In this document: in pieces, positions 45,265 to 54,096 of the stretch
How the letters are laid out: each line of letters starts with the position of its first letter
Numbering within the stretch: the stretch's first letter is position 1
Source of the DNA: Bog-473 sp963850095
GTDB taxonomy: Bacteria; Actinomycetota; Acidimicrobiia; Acidimicrobiales; RAAP-2
Reading direction: 5' to 3'
Length of the DNA: 64,000 nucleotides
NCBI GenBank assembly: GCA_963850095.1
Contig: CAWKJX010000012.1
Location: forward strand, 310,001 to 374,000
Position numbers and translations under genes: made by a program
The notes under the pieces: generated by a model
Told to the model about the DNA's origin: nothing
Databases searched by the model: none
The model's input: the letters and a program-made list of their open reading frames with translations, nothing else

Positions 45265-46238
45265 CTAGGCGGCCGTGCGCAAGGTGGCCCCGATCGACTG
45301 GAGCGCCGCGGCGATCTGACCGAGCGCGCCCGCGGGGGTCGACCGGCTCTGCACCCGTGCCTCGTCGGCCAGAGCCGCCTCGGCGTCCACCAGCAGCCCG
45401 AGACGGAGAAGTTGCGACGACTGTGGGCTGCCGGCCGGCGGGGCGATCGACCCCACCGCGGTCTCGGCGCGCACGAGAGCGACGGCCAGGGCGGCCAGCG
45501 AGGCGCTGCTCGCCGACCTCCGGTTCAACGTCCCCCGCACGGAGGCTTGCGTCGGGAGGTCACTGTCGGGCCAGCAGCGGCCGACCAGCCGGACATCGAC
45601 TGCGACCCGGCGGCGGCGATGGTCGTGTCGGGCCAGGACGACACCAGGGGTTCGCCAGGCGCCAGGCCGACCGTCGACCAGACGGGGACGTGCGCCGCCG
45701 CCGCCGTATCGGCCCCGGCTACGGTCGAGCCGAGGTCGGGCGCCAGCTGCGCCGTGCCCTGGTCGAATGTGACGTCCCCCAGCTCGCGGATGCGCTGGTA
45801 CGACCGCTGGAGCTGGGCGACGAGCGGACCGGTGGGGAGCTCGGTCGCCGCCTGCTCGACGCGGAAGGATTCCAGGTAGAGCTCGACGGCCGCCGCGTAG
45901 TCGGAGCGGACGCCGGGATGGCCCGACAGCGGCGCCAGTGACGCCACCTTGTGCTCAACGGCTTCGAGCGTGGGAATGGCCCGGGTCAAGGCGCGACGTG
46001 CCGTCGCCCCCGACTCCGAGCCCCGCTGCCACGACTGGGCCGCGTTCAGGCCGGCCAGGAGATCCGCCTGCAGCGGACTGAGGTCGGTGACGATTGTCTG
46101 GTACCAGCTCCGTACTTGTGAAGCGGAGGTGGTGGGCGCCGAGTCGGCCGGCGCCGAGCTCACTGTCGCACTGGCGCCGAGCACAAATGCCGGCGCTACA
46201 ACGAGCGCGACGACCCACCTCTTCCACGTCGCCGTCAC
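45265..46238 (-). CDS. Secreted helical protein of unknown function (frameshifted)
   Basis: From ATG 46238: signal peptide KRWVVALVVAPAFVLGASAT, then a helical domain (SQVRSWYQTIVTDLSPLQAD; RRALTRAIPTLEAVEHKVAS). Frame is lost near 45548 after AAAGPTVTSR and resumes QASVRGTLNRRSASSASLAA to the stop at 45265. Joined length is about 323 residues. No family was recognised. It is convergent with the lipoprotein gene, so it belongs to a separate transcript, but its secreted nature suits the neighbouring surface-protein group. Confidence 0.55.
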
Positions 46239-46331
46239 GGGGACACCTTAGGAACGTTGTGCGTCGAGTCCCGGTCGCCCGACAAACGCACCGGGCCGGG
46301 ACGGGGCGTCCCCGGGGTCGTCCTGCTCAGT

Positions 46332-47630
46332 TCAGTTCGTCTTCGCTACGGAAGTTCCCGGCACCAAGGTCTGGGTCTTGGCGTCGTAGTGATAGATCGT
46401 CACCGGACCGATCGCGTAGGGCTGGCCTGGTGCGAAGGAGAGGAGGCCGCCTGCCCCGGGGATGCTGGCGTTCTTCAGGTCGTAGCCAGCCTTGGTGAAG
46501 CTGGCCACGGTCAGGTTCTTACCCGCCGCGTCGGCGATTTTGACGAAGAGGCCGAGGTACTGGCAGGCCTCGATCACCGACTCGTACGTGGTGTCATTGG
46601 TCACCACCGTCGTCTCGGGGTTGGGCGGATTCGAGACCTGGTCCGACGGGTAGGCCTTGCGGACCTCCGCGGCGCACTTCTGAATGGCCGGGTCCTTCCA
46701 CTGCTGGTAGGCGGTCGGGGTCGAGGTGGCGGCCAGCGAATAGTCCAGGTACGGATTGGCGCCCTTGGTCGACTCGACGTACGAGATGTAGGAGGACTCG
46801 CTGGTGGCGATGTACAAGGGCTTGTACTGACTCTGCAGATCCGCCTGCGCCCGGGGCCACGTGGTCGAGCCGGAGCCGCCGACACCGAGGACCACGTTGA
46901 TCCCGTCGTTCTGGAACTTCGTCTCAATGGTCTGGGTGTCCTGGTCGGAGGCGACCGTGTCGGTGGATGGCGCGTTGTCGAGCGCCGTAGCCACCAGATC
47001 GACGTGCAGCTTCTTGAGGTCGGCCGTGACGGCCGCCACTTCGGGAGCGTCCGAGGTGGCGCCGTAGAAGATGCCGACCTTCTTGCCGTTGAACACGCCC
47101 AGCTTCTTGAACGCCGCCAGCTGCACAGCGTCGAAGGGCGCGTCGGGCGGCACGATGGCGAAGTCGGGAGCTGAACCGGCCGGCAACGTGCCGGGTAGGG
47201 ATCCCGCGATCACCGGCGTGTCGTGCGTCGTCTGGTAGCAGTCCGGGAACACCGGAGAGATGGAGACGAAGACGTGGTCGTCCTCAGTCAGCTGGGTGCA
47301 GGAGTTGGCCGCATCCGCCGGCAACGCCGGGTCCATACCCACGTTCGCCAGGACCAGCTTACGCCCGTCGACGCCACCCGCCTTGTTGATACCGGCGATG
47401 ACGGCGTTATAGGCGTCAACGAAGTTGCCGTCGTTGATGTTGACGCCGAGGTTCTTGAGCTCGGTAAAATTGACCCAGGGCAGACCGACAGTGATGGTTG
47501 TCTTGGTCACGCCCTGGTCGGCCGGGCTCGTGGCCGCACCGGCGGGGGCGACCCCGGCGGACACGATCGTTGCCCCCAGCGTGGCCAGGGCTGCGCCCGT
47601 CCACAGCACGTTTCGGATACGCAATTTCAT
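46332..47630 (-). CDS. ABC-type branched-chain amino acid-like solute-binding protein
   Basis: 432 residues from ATG 47630 after GAGGGAGA. The Sec signal (VLWTGAALATLGATIVSAGV) is followed by TKTTITVGLPWVNFTELKNL, INKAGGVDGRKLVLANVGMD and TQLTEDDHVFVSISPVFPDC. It is paralogous to the receptor at 28315 and likewise an orphan. It starts 280 bp from the tandem TetR gene, divergently, with the 18-bp motif at 47859 between them, so its expression is probably tied to the downstream VWA/AAA+/AveC-like locus. Ligand unknown. Confidence 0.87.
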   Translation of the reverse strand: MKLRIRNVLWTGAALATLGATIVSAGVAPAGAATSPADQGVTKTTITVGLPWVNFTELKNLGVNINDGNFVDAYNAVIAGINKAGGVDGRKLVLANVGMDPALPADAANSCTQLTEDDHVFVSISPVFPDCYQTTHDTPVIAGSLPGTLPAGSAPDFAIVPPDAPFDAVQLAAFKKLGVFNGKKVGIFYGATSDAPEVAAVTADLKKLHVDLVATALDNAPSTDTVASDQDTQTIETKFQNDGINVVLGVGGSGSTTWPRAQADLQSQYKPLYIATSESSYISYVESTKGANPYLDYSLAATSTPTAYQQWKDPAIQKCAAEVRKAYPSDQVSNPPNPETTVVTNDTTYESVIEACQYLGLFVKIADAAGKNLTVASFTKAGYDLKNASIPGAGGLLSFAPGQPYAIGPVTIYHYDAKTQTLVPGTSVAKTN

Positions 47631-47858
47631 GATCTCCCTCGCACTGGCCGGATTCGAGTCACCGAGCCGTCGTTTCGCCGTCTGAACATTACGAGAGAAC
47701 ATGCGAAGAAAACCGTCACCGAACCGGCCGCTGACCTGCTCGTTTCCGGAACTACAGGAAGTCCCCCGAAATGCAACCTCAATATATCAACCGGTCGGTA
47801 CAAAATGCAAGGCACTTCTCCGTCACCGATAACGGCGTTTCTGCAAACGGCTACGCCG

Positions 47859-47876
47859 TAACCTGACATTTGTTCC
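47859..47876. promoter_or_regulatory. 18-bp shared regulatory motif, copy 1
   Basis: TAACCTGACATTTGTTCC is the exact reverse complement of the motif at 51755-51772 and matches 15 of 18 positions at 54970. It lies 33 bp before the tandem TetR start and about 229 bp before the divergent receptor gene. Probably an operator for the TetR protein encoded next to it. The rest of this 279-bp gap is relatively AT-rich and holds no gene. Confidence 0.55.
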
Positions 47877-47909
47877 CAACAAAACGGTGCCTGGCTACGA
47901 TGACGCGGG

Positions 47910-49154
47910 ATGCCGTCCGAAGGAGCCCGCCGGGAAGAGATACTTCAGACAGCGGGCACGCTCTTCGCATCCTCGGGCTTGCGGACCTCCCTCAACGAGA
48001 TCGCCGACGCCTGCGGCATCCTCCCGGGCAGCCTCTACCACCACTTCGAATCCAAAGAAGCGATCATCGTCGAGTTGGTGCAGCGCTACGAGGACGACCT
48101 CACGCGCATCGCCAAGGAAGCGCGCGACACCCTGCACGAGCCGACGCCCCGGTCGCTTGAAGCACGGGTGATCGAGTTCGGCCGCGCCATCGCCGCCGTC
48201 GGCCTCGAGCACCGGGCCGCACTCCTCCTCACGCTGTACGAGCCGCCGGTGGGGGCGGGCCAGGAGTCCGGCCATGCCCTCAAGTCACCCCCGGCGATCC
48301 ACCAAGCCATGCAGGAGATTCTGCAAGCCGGTCTCGCCAACGGCGACGTGCGGTCGGGGATCGATCTCTCTTTGCTCTCCGATCGAATGTGCCTCAGCAT
48401 GCTGCACGTCGGCGTCGGCATCTCCCATCTCACGCCTGGGGGTGACGTCGTCCCGGACACGAGGATCCGCATCCTGCTGGACGGGCTGGCGGCCAAGCCT
48501 CCATCGAACGCCGCGCTCGACCGCTCGACCGCACTCAAGGCGGCCCAAGCTGCCATCGTCTCCTGGGGCGAAGAAGGTGCGGACGACGACGAGCGCCTCG
48601 TGCACCTGCGCGCGGTAGCGCGCACTGAGTTCGGACGGCGCGGGTACGAAGCGACCACCATGCGGGACATCGCGTCGGCCTCCGGCTTCAGCACCGGCAC
48701 GGTCTATCGGTTGCTCGGCTCTAAGGACCAGTTGCTGATCTCCGTCATGTCGTCGTACGTCGACAAGGTCAGCCGCGCATGGGACGCGGTCGTCCGCTCT
48801 GATTCGTCGCCGCTCACCAAGATCGACGCGTTGATGTGGGTCACCATCAACGTGCTCGACACCCTCAGCGAGGAGTTCAAGATCACGCTGGCCTGGCTGC
48901 GCCAGTCCCCGCCGAGCAGCGCCCCGGCGCTCGGGATGTCCTTCCCCGAACAATTGCGCCACGTCCGCACGCTTCTCACCACGGGGACACGCGACGGAGA
49001 GATTCAGTTGGAAGGCGCGTCCGCCGAAATCAGGGCCCGCTGCGTCCTCGAAGCGATCTGGGGTGCCGGTTCCCACGTCACGGAAGTCTCGCCAAAGGAA
49101 GCTCACGCATTGGCCCGCGACACCGTGCTGCGCGGGGCGGCCACCCACGCTTGA
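47910..49154 (+). CDS. Tandem TetR regulator (two TetR units in one protein)
   Basis: 414 residues, twice a usual TetR. Unit 1 (about 1-200) has its HTH in TSLNEIADACGILPGSLYHH; unit 2 (about 215-414) has its HTH in TTMRDIASASGFSTGTVYRL. Each is followed by its own helical ligand-domain sequence. A single chain with two DNA-binding heads could bind one operator as an intramolecular pseudo-dimer, or two sites. The 18-bp motif directly upstream and its copies at 51755 and 54970 are candidate targets. Adjacent to the VWA/AAA+ pair, which follows 37 bp downstream. Confidence 0.88.
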   Translation: MPSEGARREEILQTAGTLFASSGLRTSLNEIADACGILPGSLYHHFESKEAIIVELVQRYEDDLTRIAKEARDTLHEPTPRSLEARVIEFGRAIAAVGLEHRAALLLTLYEPPVGAGQESGHALKSPPAIHQAMQEILQAGLANGDVRSGIDLSLLSDRMCLSMLHVGVGISHLTPGGDVVPDTRIRILLDGLAAKPPSNAALDRSTALKAAQAAIVSWGEEGADDDERLVHLRAVARTEFGRRGYEATTMRDIASASGFSTGTVYRLLGSKDQLLISVMSSYVDKVSRAWDAVVRSDSSPLTKIDALMWVTINVLDTLSEEFKITLAWLRQSPPSSAPALGMSFPEQLRHVRTLLTTGTRDGEIQLEGASAEIRARCVLEAIWGAGSHVTEVSPKEAHALARDTVLRGAATHA

Positions 49155-49191
49155 GCCCGAGCCCGCGCCCATCCAAGAAGGGTCCCACCGG

Positions 49192-50922
49192 GTGAGTGAG
49201 CCGAAGACACCCGGTCCGGAACGGCTGAAGCTGTTGGCCTCCGCCGTCGCGGGCCGACCGGTCACCGTGGCCGCTCTCGACCCACCCGGAACGGCTGCCT
49301 GGACGGATGGGACGACCGTCTTCGTCGATCCCGCGGCGGCGACGCGCGAGCAGGTCCGATACGTCGCAGTCCAGGCCGCACTCCTGTCCTCGGGCAGCCT
49401 CGACGCCGAATTCCTGAGCGCAATAGCACGTCGGCCGGCCCTCTGCCGGAGGTACCTGGCTGTGGAAGGTCACCGGGCCCTGGCCGCTCACCAGGGCCTG
49501 CTCCCCCCGAGCGCACGGCTCTTGATCGATCGCCGGATGGCAGCCCGCAGCGGGTCGCCGGCCCAATCCCTCGCCATCGCCATGAGCCGCGAGGTGGTTG
49601 CGGATGCTCCACACTCCTTCGGCACGATTCGACCCCGCCGGTTGCGCTCGGACTTGGGCAAGTCGGCGGAGACCAACGCAGCCGCCCAACACGTCCCGAG
49701 ACAGACCGACGCCCATCTCCTACGAGAGCTCGACGACGAGGAGGACGATGGTGGCGCTCTCTTCGACACCGTCTCGAGCCCGGTCGGCGGGGGCGGCGGC
49801 ATCGGCCGGCTCATCAAGAGGCTGCTCGGCGACGCGCGCTCGGGCGATGGTGGTCCGCCCGGGGCGGACGCCGTCACGCATAGGTCTCGCCGTGGTGGCG
49901 GTCGGCCGGCCGCCGGCACCATGACGACAGCCATCACCTCCCTCACGGACTCAATGGAGGACGCGGCCCATCGGGAATGGATCTACCCCGAGTGGGATCT
50001 GCACCGGCACCGCTACCGCCCGGACTGGTGCACGGTCAGCGAATCCGAGCCGGCGGCGGCCAAGCTCGCTCCGTTCGAACTCCCCGACACGCACTCGCTG
50101 CGCCGAACACTGGCGCGGTTGGGCCGGGAGTGGCAACGGCGTCCGCGACAGCTACAGGGCATCGACATCGACATCGACGCCGCCGTGGCAGCGTACGTCG
50201 ATGTGGTCGCAGGATCGCCTCCAGCTGAGGAGGTTTACATTGACATCCTGCGGCAGCGCCGCGATCTCGCCGTGCTGATCCTGCTCGACATCTCAGGGTC
50301 GGCCGGGGAGCCGAGCCCGTCGGGCGGCATGGTGCACGACCATCAGCGGGCCGCCGCGGCGGCGCTCGTCCGGTCGATGCACGATCTGGGTGACCGCGTG
50401 GCCCTCTATTCCTTCTGCTCCCAGGGACGGACAGCGGTGCACGTGGTGCCGATGAAGCAGTTCCGCGAAAGCCTCGAGACCAGGGTGCTGCAGCGACTTG
50501 GCGGCACCTCTCCCGGGGCATATACCCGGCTCGGCGCGGCCATCCGCCATGGGTCGGCGGTGGTCGAGCGCGACGGCGGCACGACGAGGCGATTACTCGT
50601 CGTCCTATCTGACGGGTTCGCCTACGACCACGGCTACGAGGGCGCCTACGGAGAGGCCGACGCGCGGCGTGCGCTGGCCGAAGCCCGAAGAAGGGGAACG
50701 GCGTGCCTCTGCTTGAGCATGGGCGCTCCGACCGATACGGAGGCGCTACGGAGGGTTTTCGGAACGGCCGCGCACGCCCGCGTTCCGCGGGTCGAGGACT
50801 TGCCGGCGATGGTCGGTCCACTGTTCCGGTTCGCCCTCAGGTCGGCGGAAGCCCAGCAGCGGACGTTCCAGCGCAAACTCCGGACAAAGGAGCGACTCGA
50901 GGTCGAAAGGAGGACGGCATGA
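49192..50922 (+). CDS. VWA-domain protein, NorD/CbbO-like activator
   Basis: 576 residues from GTG 49192; the in-frame upstream extension overlaps the TetR gene. The C-terminal half is a von Willebrand A domain with MIDAS parts LLDISGSAG (about residue 365), GAYTRLGAAI and VVLSDGFAYD. The N-terminal half is helical with an acidic/glycine-rich stretch (LRELDDEEDDGG). Such proteins work with a MoxR-type AAA+ partner to remodel or insert metal into a target enzyme, as NorD/NorQ or CbbO/CbbQ do. The partner gene overlaps it by ATGA. No nitric oxide reductase or Rubisco gene is here, so the client is unknown. Confidence 0.82.
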   Translation: MSEPKTPGPERLKLLASAVAGRPVTVAALDPPGTAAWTDGTTVFVDPAAATREQVRYVAVQAALLSSGSLDAEFLSAIARRPALCRRYLAVEGHRALAAHQGLLPPSARLLIDRRMAARSGSPAQSLAIAMSREVVADAPHSFGTIRPRRLRSDLGKSAETNAAAQHVPRQTDAHLLRELDDEEDDGGALFDTVSSPVGGGGGIGRLIKRLLGDARSGDGGPPGADAVTHRSRRGGGRPAAGTMTTAITSLTDSMEDAAHREWIYPEWDLHRHRYRPDWCTVSESEPAAAKLAPFELPDTHSLRRTLARLGREWQRRPRQLQGIDIDIDAAVAAYVDVVAGSPPAEEVYIDILRQRRDLAVLILLDISGSAGEPSPSGGMVHDHQRAAAAALVRSMHDLGDRVALYSFCSQGRTAVHVVPMKQFRESLETRVLQRLGGTSPGAYTRLGAAIRHGSAVVERDGGTTRRLLVVLSDGFAYDHGYEGAYGEADARRALAEARRRGTACLCLSMGAPTDTEALRRVFGTAAHARVPRVEDLPAMVGPLFRFALRSAEAQQRTFQRKLRTKERLEVERRTA

Positions 50923-51728
50923 CTTCTAGACCCCGGCCCTACTACGTCCCGGTCGGAGATGAGGAGGCCGTCTTTGCGGCCGCGTTCCGCCAAAGCCTGT
51001 CGATCCTCCTGAAAGGGCCCACGGGCTGTGGCAAGACGCGTTTCGTCGAAGCCATGGCGTACGACCTGCAGCGTCCGCTCATCACAGTCGCCTGCCACGA
51101 CGACTTGACGACAGCGGATCTGGTGGGCCGCTTCCTTCTGCGGGGCGGCGAGACCACCTGGGTCGACGGACCACTGACGCGAGCGGTCCGGGAGGGCGCC
51201 ATCTGCTACCTGGACGAAATCGTCGAGGCGCGCCAGGACACGACCGTGGTCCTCCATCCACTGACGGACCACCGCCGCCAGATGCCGATCGATCGCCTCG
51301 GCGTCACACTCGACGCCGCACCGGGTTTCTGCCTCGTCGTGTCCTACAACCCGGGCTACCAGAGCGTCCTCAAGGATCTGAAGGACTCGACCCGACAGCG
51401 CATGATCGCCATCGAGCTCGATTTTCCGCCAGCCGACGTCGAGGAGAAGGTCGTGGCGCACGAGGCCGGCGTGGACCACCAGACGGCGTCACTCCTGGTG
51501 GGGCTCGGGCGGGCCATCCGGCGTCTCGAGAACGTCGGACTGCGTGAGGTGGCCTCGACCCGACTGCTGGTTGCCGCGGGCCGGTTGGTCCAAGAGGGCC
51601 TGGGCCTCCCTACGGCCGCGCGGGCGGCGGTCGCCGGGCCGCTCACGGACGATCCTGTGGTGACGGCAGGACTGATTCAGATGATCGACGCCTACTGCGA
51701 GGACCAACCCGCCGGGCCGGACGATTGA
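50919..51728 (+). CDS. MoxR-family AAA+ ATPase, NorQ/CbbQ-like
   Basis: 269 residues. Walker A GPTGCGKT (about 33-40), Walker B AICYLDEI, sensor segment VVSYNPGYQ and arginine finger STRQRM match the NorQ/CbbQ/NirQ group. It starts inside the stop of the VWA gene (ATGA), so the two are made together. The pair would act as an ATP-driven chaperone that activates a metalloenzyme. The downstream genes (solute-binding-fold protein, AveC-like membrane protein, SDR, P450) are the nearest client candidates; that is inference. Confidence 0.88.
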   Translation: MTSRPRPYYVPVGDEEAVFAAAFRQSLSILLKGPTGCGKTRFVEAMAYDLQRPLITVACHDDLTTADLVGRFLLRGGETTWVDGPLTRAVREGAICYLDEIVEARQDTTVVLHPLTDHRRQMPIDRLGVTLDAAPGFCLVVSYNPGYQSVLKDLKDSTRQRMIAIELDFPPADVEEKVVAHEAGVDHQTASLLVGLGRAIRRLENVGLREVASTRLLVAAGRLVQEGLGLPTAARAAVAGPLTDDPVVTAGLIQMIDAYCEDQPAGPDD

Positions 51729-51754
51729 CGCTGGTGGGCCTGGTCGCTAAGGTC

Positions 51755-51772
51755 GGAACAAATGTCAGGTTA
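51755..51772. promoter_or_regulatory. 18-bp shared regulatory motif, copy 2
   Basis: GGAACAAATGTCAGGTTA lies between the AAA+ gene and the solute-binding-fold gene (start 51816). It is identical, inverted, to the copy at 47859. It is followed by GCGCCGG; the copy at 54970 is followed by TCGCCGG, so similarity extends beyond the core on that side. Confidence 0.55.
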
Positions 51773-51815
51773 GCGCCGGGGCTGCGGGGCCGTGGTTGCT
51801 CGACAAGGGGGGCGC

Positions 51816-52928
51816 GTGTCCTACGTCAGTACCGCCGAGCCGATCAAGATCGGGTACCTGTTCGACTTCAAGCTCCCTGAGGGCTATCCCCAGGAGTCTC
51901 GCGACGACCTGGTGCTCCCCTTCGAGCTCGTCTTCAAGCAGGGCCTCGAGCAAGGGGTTCTCGACCGCCCGGTGGAGATCGTGTTCCGCGAGGTCGAAGG
52001 CCTACCCAAGGGCACCATAAAAGCCGTGATCGATGCCTACGGCGAGCTGGTCGACGAGGGTTGCCTCGTCGTCTTCGGCCCGGCCATCACCGACAACTGC
52101 GTGCCGACCCGCGAGGCGATCGAGGAGCGCTTTCGCGTGCCGGCCATCAGCGTGACGGGCAGCGAGGAATGGCTGGGCGAGTGGACGTTCGCCCTGTCCA
52201 TGGGCTCGATGACCGACGAGCCCATCTTCTGGGCCGACCTGCTCGTCAAGGACGGTCACCGCGAGGTCGGGCTCCTGATCGAGCGGTCACTGGTCGGTGA
52301 CTCCTACGTGCGCAACTTCCGCAAGGCGTGTGCCGACCGCGACATACGGATCGTGGCGGAAGAATGGGTCCCCCAGACGGCTCAGGACATCAGCACGTCC
52401 GTGCGCAACCTGCACGAGGCCAAAGCCGAGGCGATTGTGCATTGTGGCTTCGGTTTCGGCATCGTCTTCGTCAACCCGACGCTGGCGGAAATGAACTGGA
52501 ATCCTCCTCGATACATGGGCACGGCGTTCCAGAACGCCTGGATCAACCAACTGATGTGGGATGCCATCCGGGGCTACACGGGGCTGGACCAGTACGACGA
52601 GTCGAACCCGGTCGGGCAGGCCTTCCTCGACGAGTACAACGTGGCCTATGGGCGTCGGCCGGAGTACTGCGTTCCCGTGGTCAACCGCGACATCGCGACC
52701 ATTTTGCTGCTCGCCCTGGCGGACGCACATCCCCTCACTCCGCGTGGGGTGAAGGAGGCCCTCGAGCGGGTGAAGATGGTCCCCGCCGCCTCCGGTGCTC
52801 CTGGGACCCGGCTTTCCTTCGGTAGGTGGACGCGCCGAGGCTGGATGGGCGCCGGCTATCTCGTGGCGCGCCAGCTGGATGAGGAGTTCGGCTCGTCGCA
52901 CCTCGTCGGCCGCTTCGGGCAAGTCTGA
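51816..52928 (+). CDS. Cytoplasmic periplasmic-binding-fold protein (AmiC-like)
   Basis: 370 residues from GTG 51816 after GGGGGG; GTG 51792 is a weaker alternative. The fold is the Leu/Ile/Val receptor type (IKIGYLFDFKLPEGYPQESR, VFGPAITDNCVPTREAIEER, ALSMGSMTDEPIFWADLLVK) but there is no signal peptide or lipobox at either start. The protein should therefore stay in the cytoplasm, like AmiC, the amide sensor that controls the AmiR antiterminator. It may sense a pathway ligand or hold a substrate. It is followed after 3 bp by the AveC-like membrane gene. Confidence 0.78.
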   Translation: MSYVSTAEPIKIGYLFDFKLPEGYPQESRDDLVLPFELVFKQGLEQGVLDRPVEIVFREVEGLPKGTIKAVIDAYGELVDEGCLVVFGPAITDNCVPTREAIEERFRVPAISVTGSEEWLGEWTFALSMGSMTDEPIFWADLLVKDGHREVGLLIERSLVGDSYVRNFRKACADRDIRIVAEEWVPQTAQDISTSVRNLHEAKAEAIVHCGFGFGIVFVNPTLAEMNWNPPRYMGTAFQNAWINQLMWDAIRGYTGLDQYDESNPVGQAFLDEYNVAYGRRPEYCVPVVNRDIATILLLALADAHPLTPRGVKEALERVKMVPAASGAPGTRLSFGRWTRRGWMGAGYLVARQLDEEFGSSHLVGRFGQV

Positions 52929-52931
52929 GCG

Positions 52932-54083
52932 GTGACGACCCAGCTGGAGCGAGCGGAACAAGTCACTACCGACGAACCTTCTGCCGCGACGACGGCAATG
53001 AAGTCGACCCGCTCGGGCATCGCCTGGGGCTTGATCGGCTGCGCGGTGGCCCTGCTGCTCATCTTCATCGCGCACAATGCCCGCCGTGGCGCCGTCGTCG
53101 CACGCATCAAGAACGCTGCCGTGCAGGGCGCGCCACGTCCGGTCAGGCCATTGTTCGGCTGGACCCACTGGTTGGGGTTCCTCCAGGTCAGCACGATCAT
53201 CTCCATGGCGGTGATCGTGGTGGTCTTCGTCGTGCTGTGGCGGCGGCACCCGAAGCACCCGGTCTTGCTCATGGCGATCGCGTGCACCACGCTCGTCTGG
53301 CAGGACCCGATCATGAACTGGTCCCCGTACGCGGTGTACAACCCGCAGCTATGGCACTGGCCCGAGTCCTGGCCGCTGGTCTCGCTCTCGCCGACGGTCG
53401 AACCCTTCGTCGTGATCGGCTACGTCATGTTCTACCTGGTCCCCGGATTGATCGGCATCTGGGTCCTCCAGCGCATCCAGCAGCGAAAGCCAGTCACGTC
53501 CTTTGTCTGGCGTCATCCGCTCGTCACCCTGGCCCTGCTGATCTACCCGATCGGATTCATTTACGACGCCATCCAGGAGATCATCCTCATCCGGACCGGC
53601 ATGTACACCTACTCGCAGGTGATCCCGTTCGGGTCCGTCTTCGTCGGCAAGCAGTACCAGTTCCCCCTCATTTGGGAGTCGTCACTCGTGACCGCCGTCA
53701 TGATCCCCGCCGGCGTGCTCCTCTACCGCGACGACACCGGCAAGACCGTGGCGGAGAAACTGGCCCAACGGGTGCGGTCGTTCCGCGGGCGTCCGGCGCT
53801 CGGCACCTTCGTCGTCATGGCCCTGGTCCTCAACGCTTGCTACTTCTTCCTCTACGGCGGCGGGTTCGCCATCATCAAGGACACCGGCGTGGCCACCTCA
53901 GTCGCCTGCCCGTGGCCCTACCCCGAAGCGAAGGTCTATGACCCACAGGGCTTCTACGAGAAAGCGGGAGCAACCGGGCCGTACTCCGTGGGAATCTGGA
54001 GCGGCTGGGAGATGGCGCAATCAGGTCGTCCGGACGTCAGCCCGCCCGTTGGCGGAGGCCCCTGCAGCACGGCATACGGCTGA
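52932..54083 (+). CDS. AveC-like (spirocyclase AveC family) membrane protein
   Basis: 383 residues from GTG 52932 with about seven hydrophobic segments (GLIGCAVALLLIFIA; ISMAVIVVVFVVLW; PFVVIGYVMFYLVPGLIGIW; PLVTLALLIYPIGFIYDA; GTFVVMALVLNACYFFLYGG). The conserved polar patch DPIMNWSPYAVYNPQLWHWP between helices resembles AveC of the avermectin pathway, which acts in spiroketal formation, and its many actinobacterial homologues of unknown role. A C-terminal outside segment carries two Cys. Its place after the VWA/AAA+ pair makes it a plausible membrane-bound client or oxidative partner. Confidence 0.65.
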   Translation: MTTQLERAEQVTTDEPSAATTAMKSTRSGIAWGLIGCAVALLLIFIAHNARRGAVVARIKNAAVQGAPRPVRPLFGWTHWLGFLQVSTIISMAVIVVVFVVLWRRHPKHPVLLMAIACTTLVWQDPIMNWSPYAVYNPQLWHWPESWPLVSLSPTVEPFVVIGYVMFYLVPGLIGIWVLQRIQQRKPVTSFVWRHPLVTLALLIYPIGFIYDAIQEIILIRTGMYTYSQVIPFGSVFVGKQYQFPLIWESSLVTAVMIPAGVLLYRDDTGKTVAEKLAQRVRSFRGRPALGTFVVMALVLNACYFFLYGGGFAIIKDTGVATSVACPWPYPEAKVYDPQGFYEKAGATGPYSVGIWSGWEMAQSGRPDVSPPVGGGPCSTAYG

Positions 54084-54096
54084 CCTCGCCAGACGT

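Noticed and set aside
49192..51728. A denitrification locus because of the NorD/NorQ resemblance
   Set aside because: No NorB/NorC, nitrite reductase or other denitrification gene is present; only the chaperone pair is similar.
51755..51772. ECF sigma-factor promoter (GGAAC ... GTT)
   Set aside because: GGAAC and GTT are only about 9 bp apart, too short for an ECF -35/-10 pair, and the motif occurs in opposite orientation before the TetR gene.
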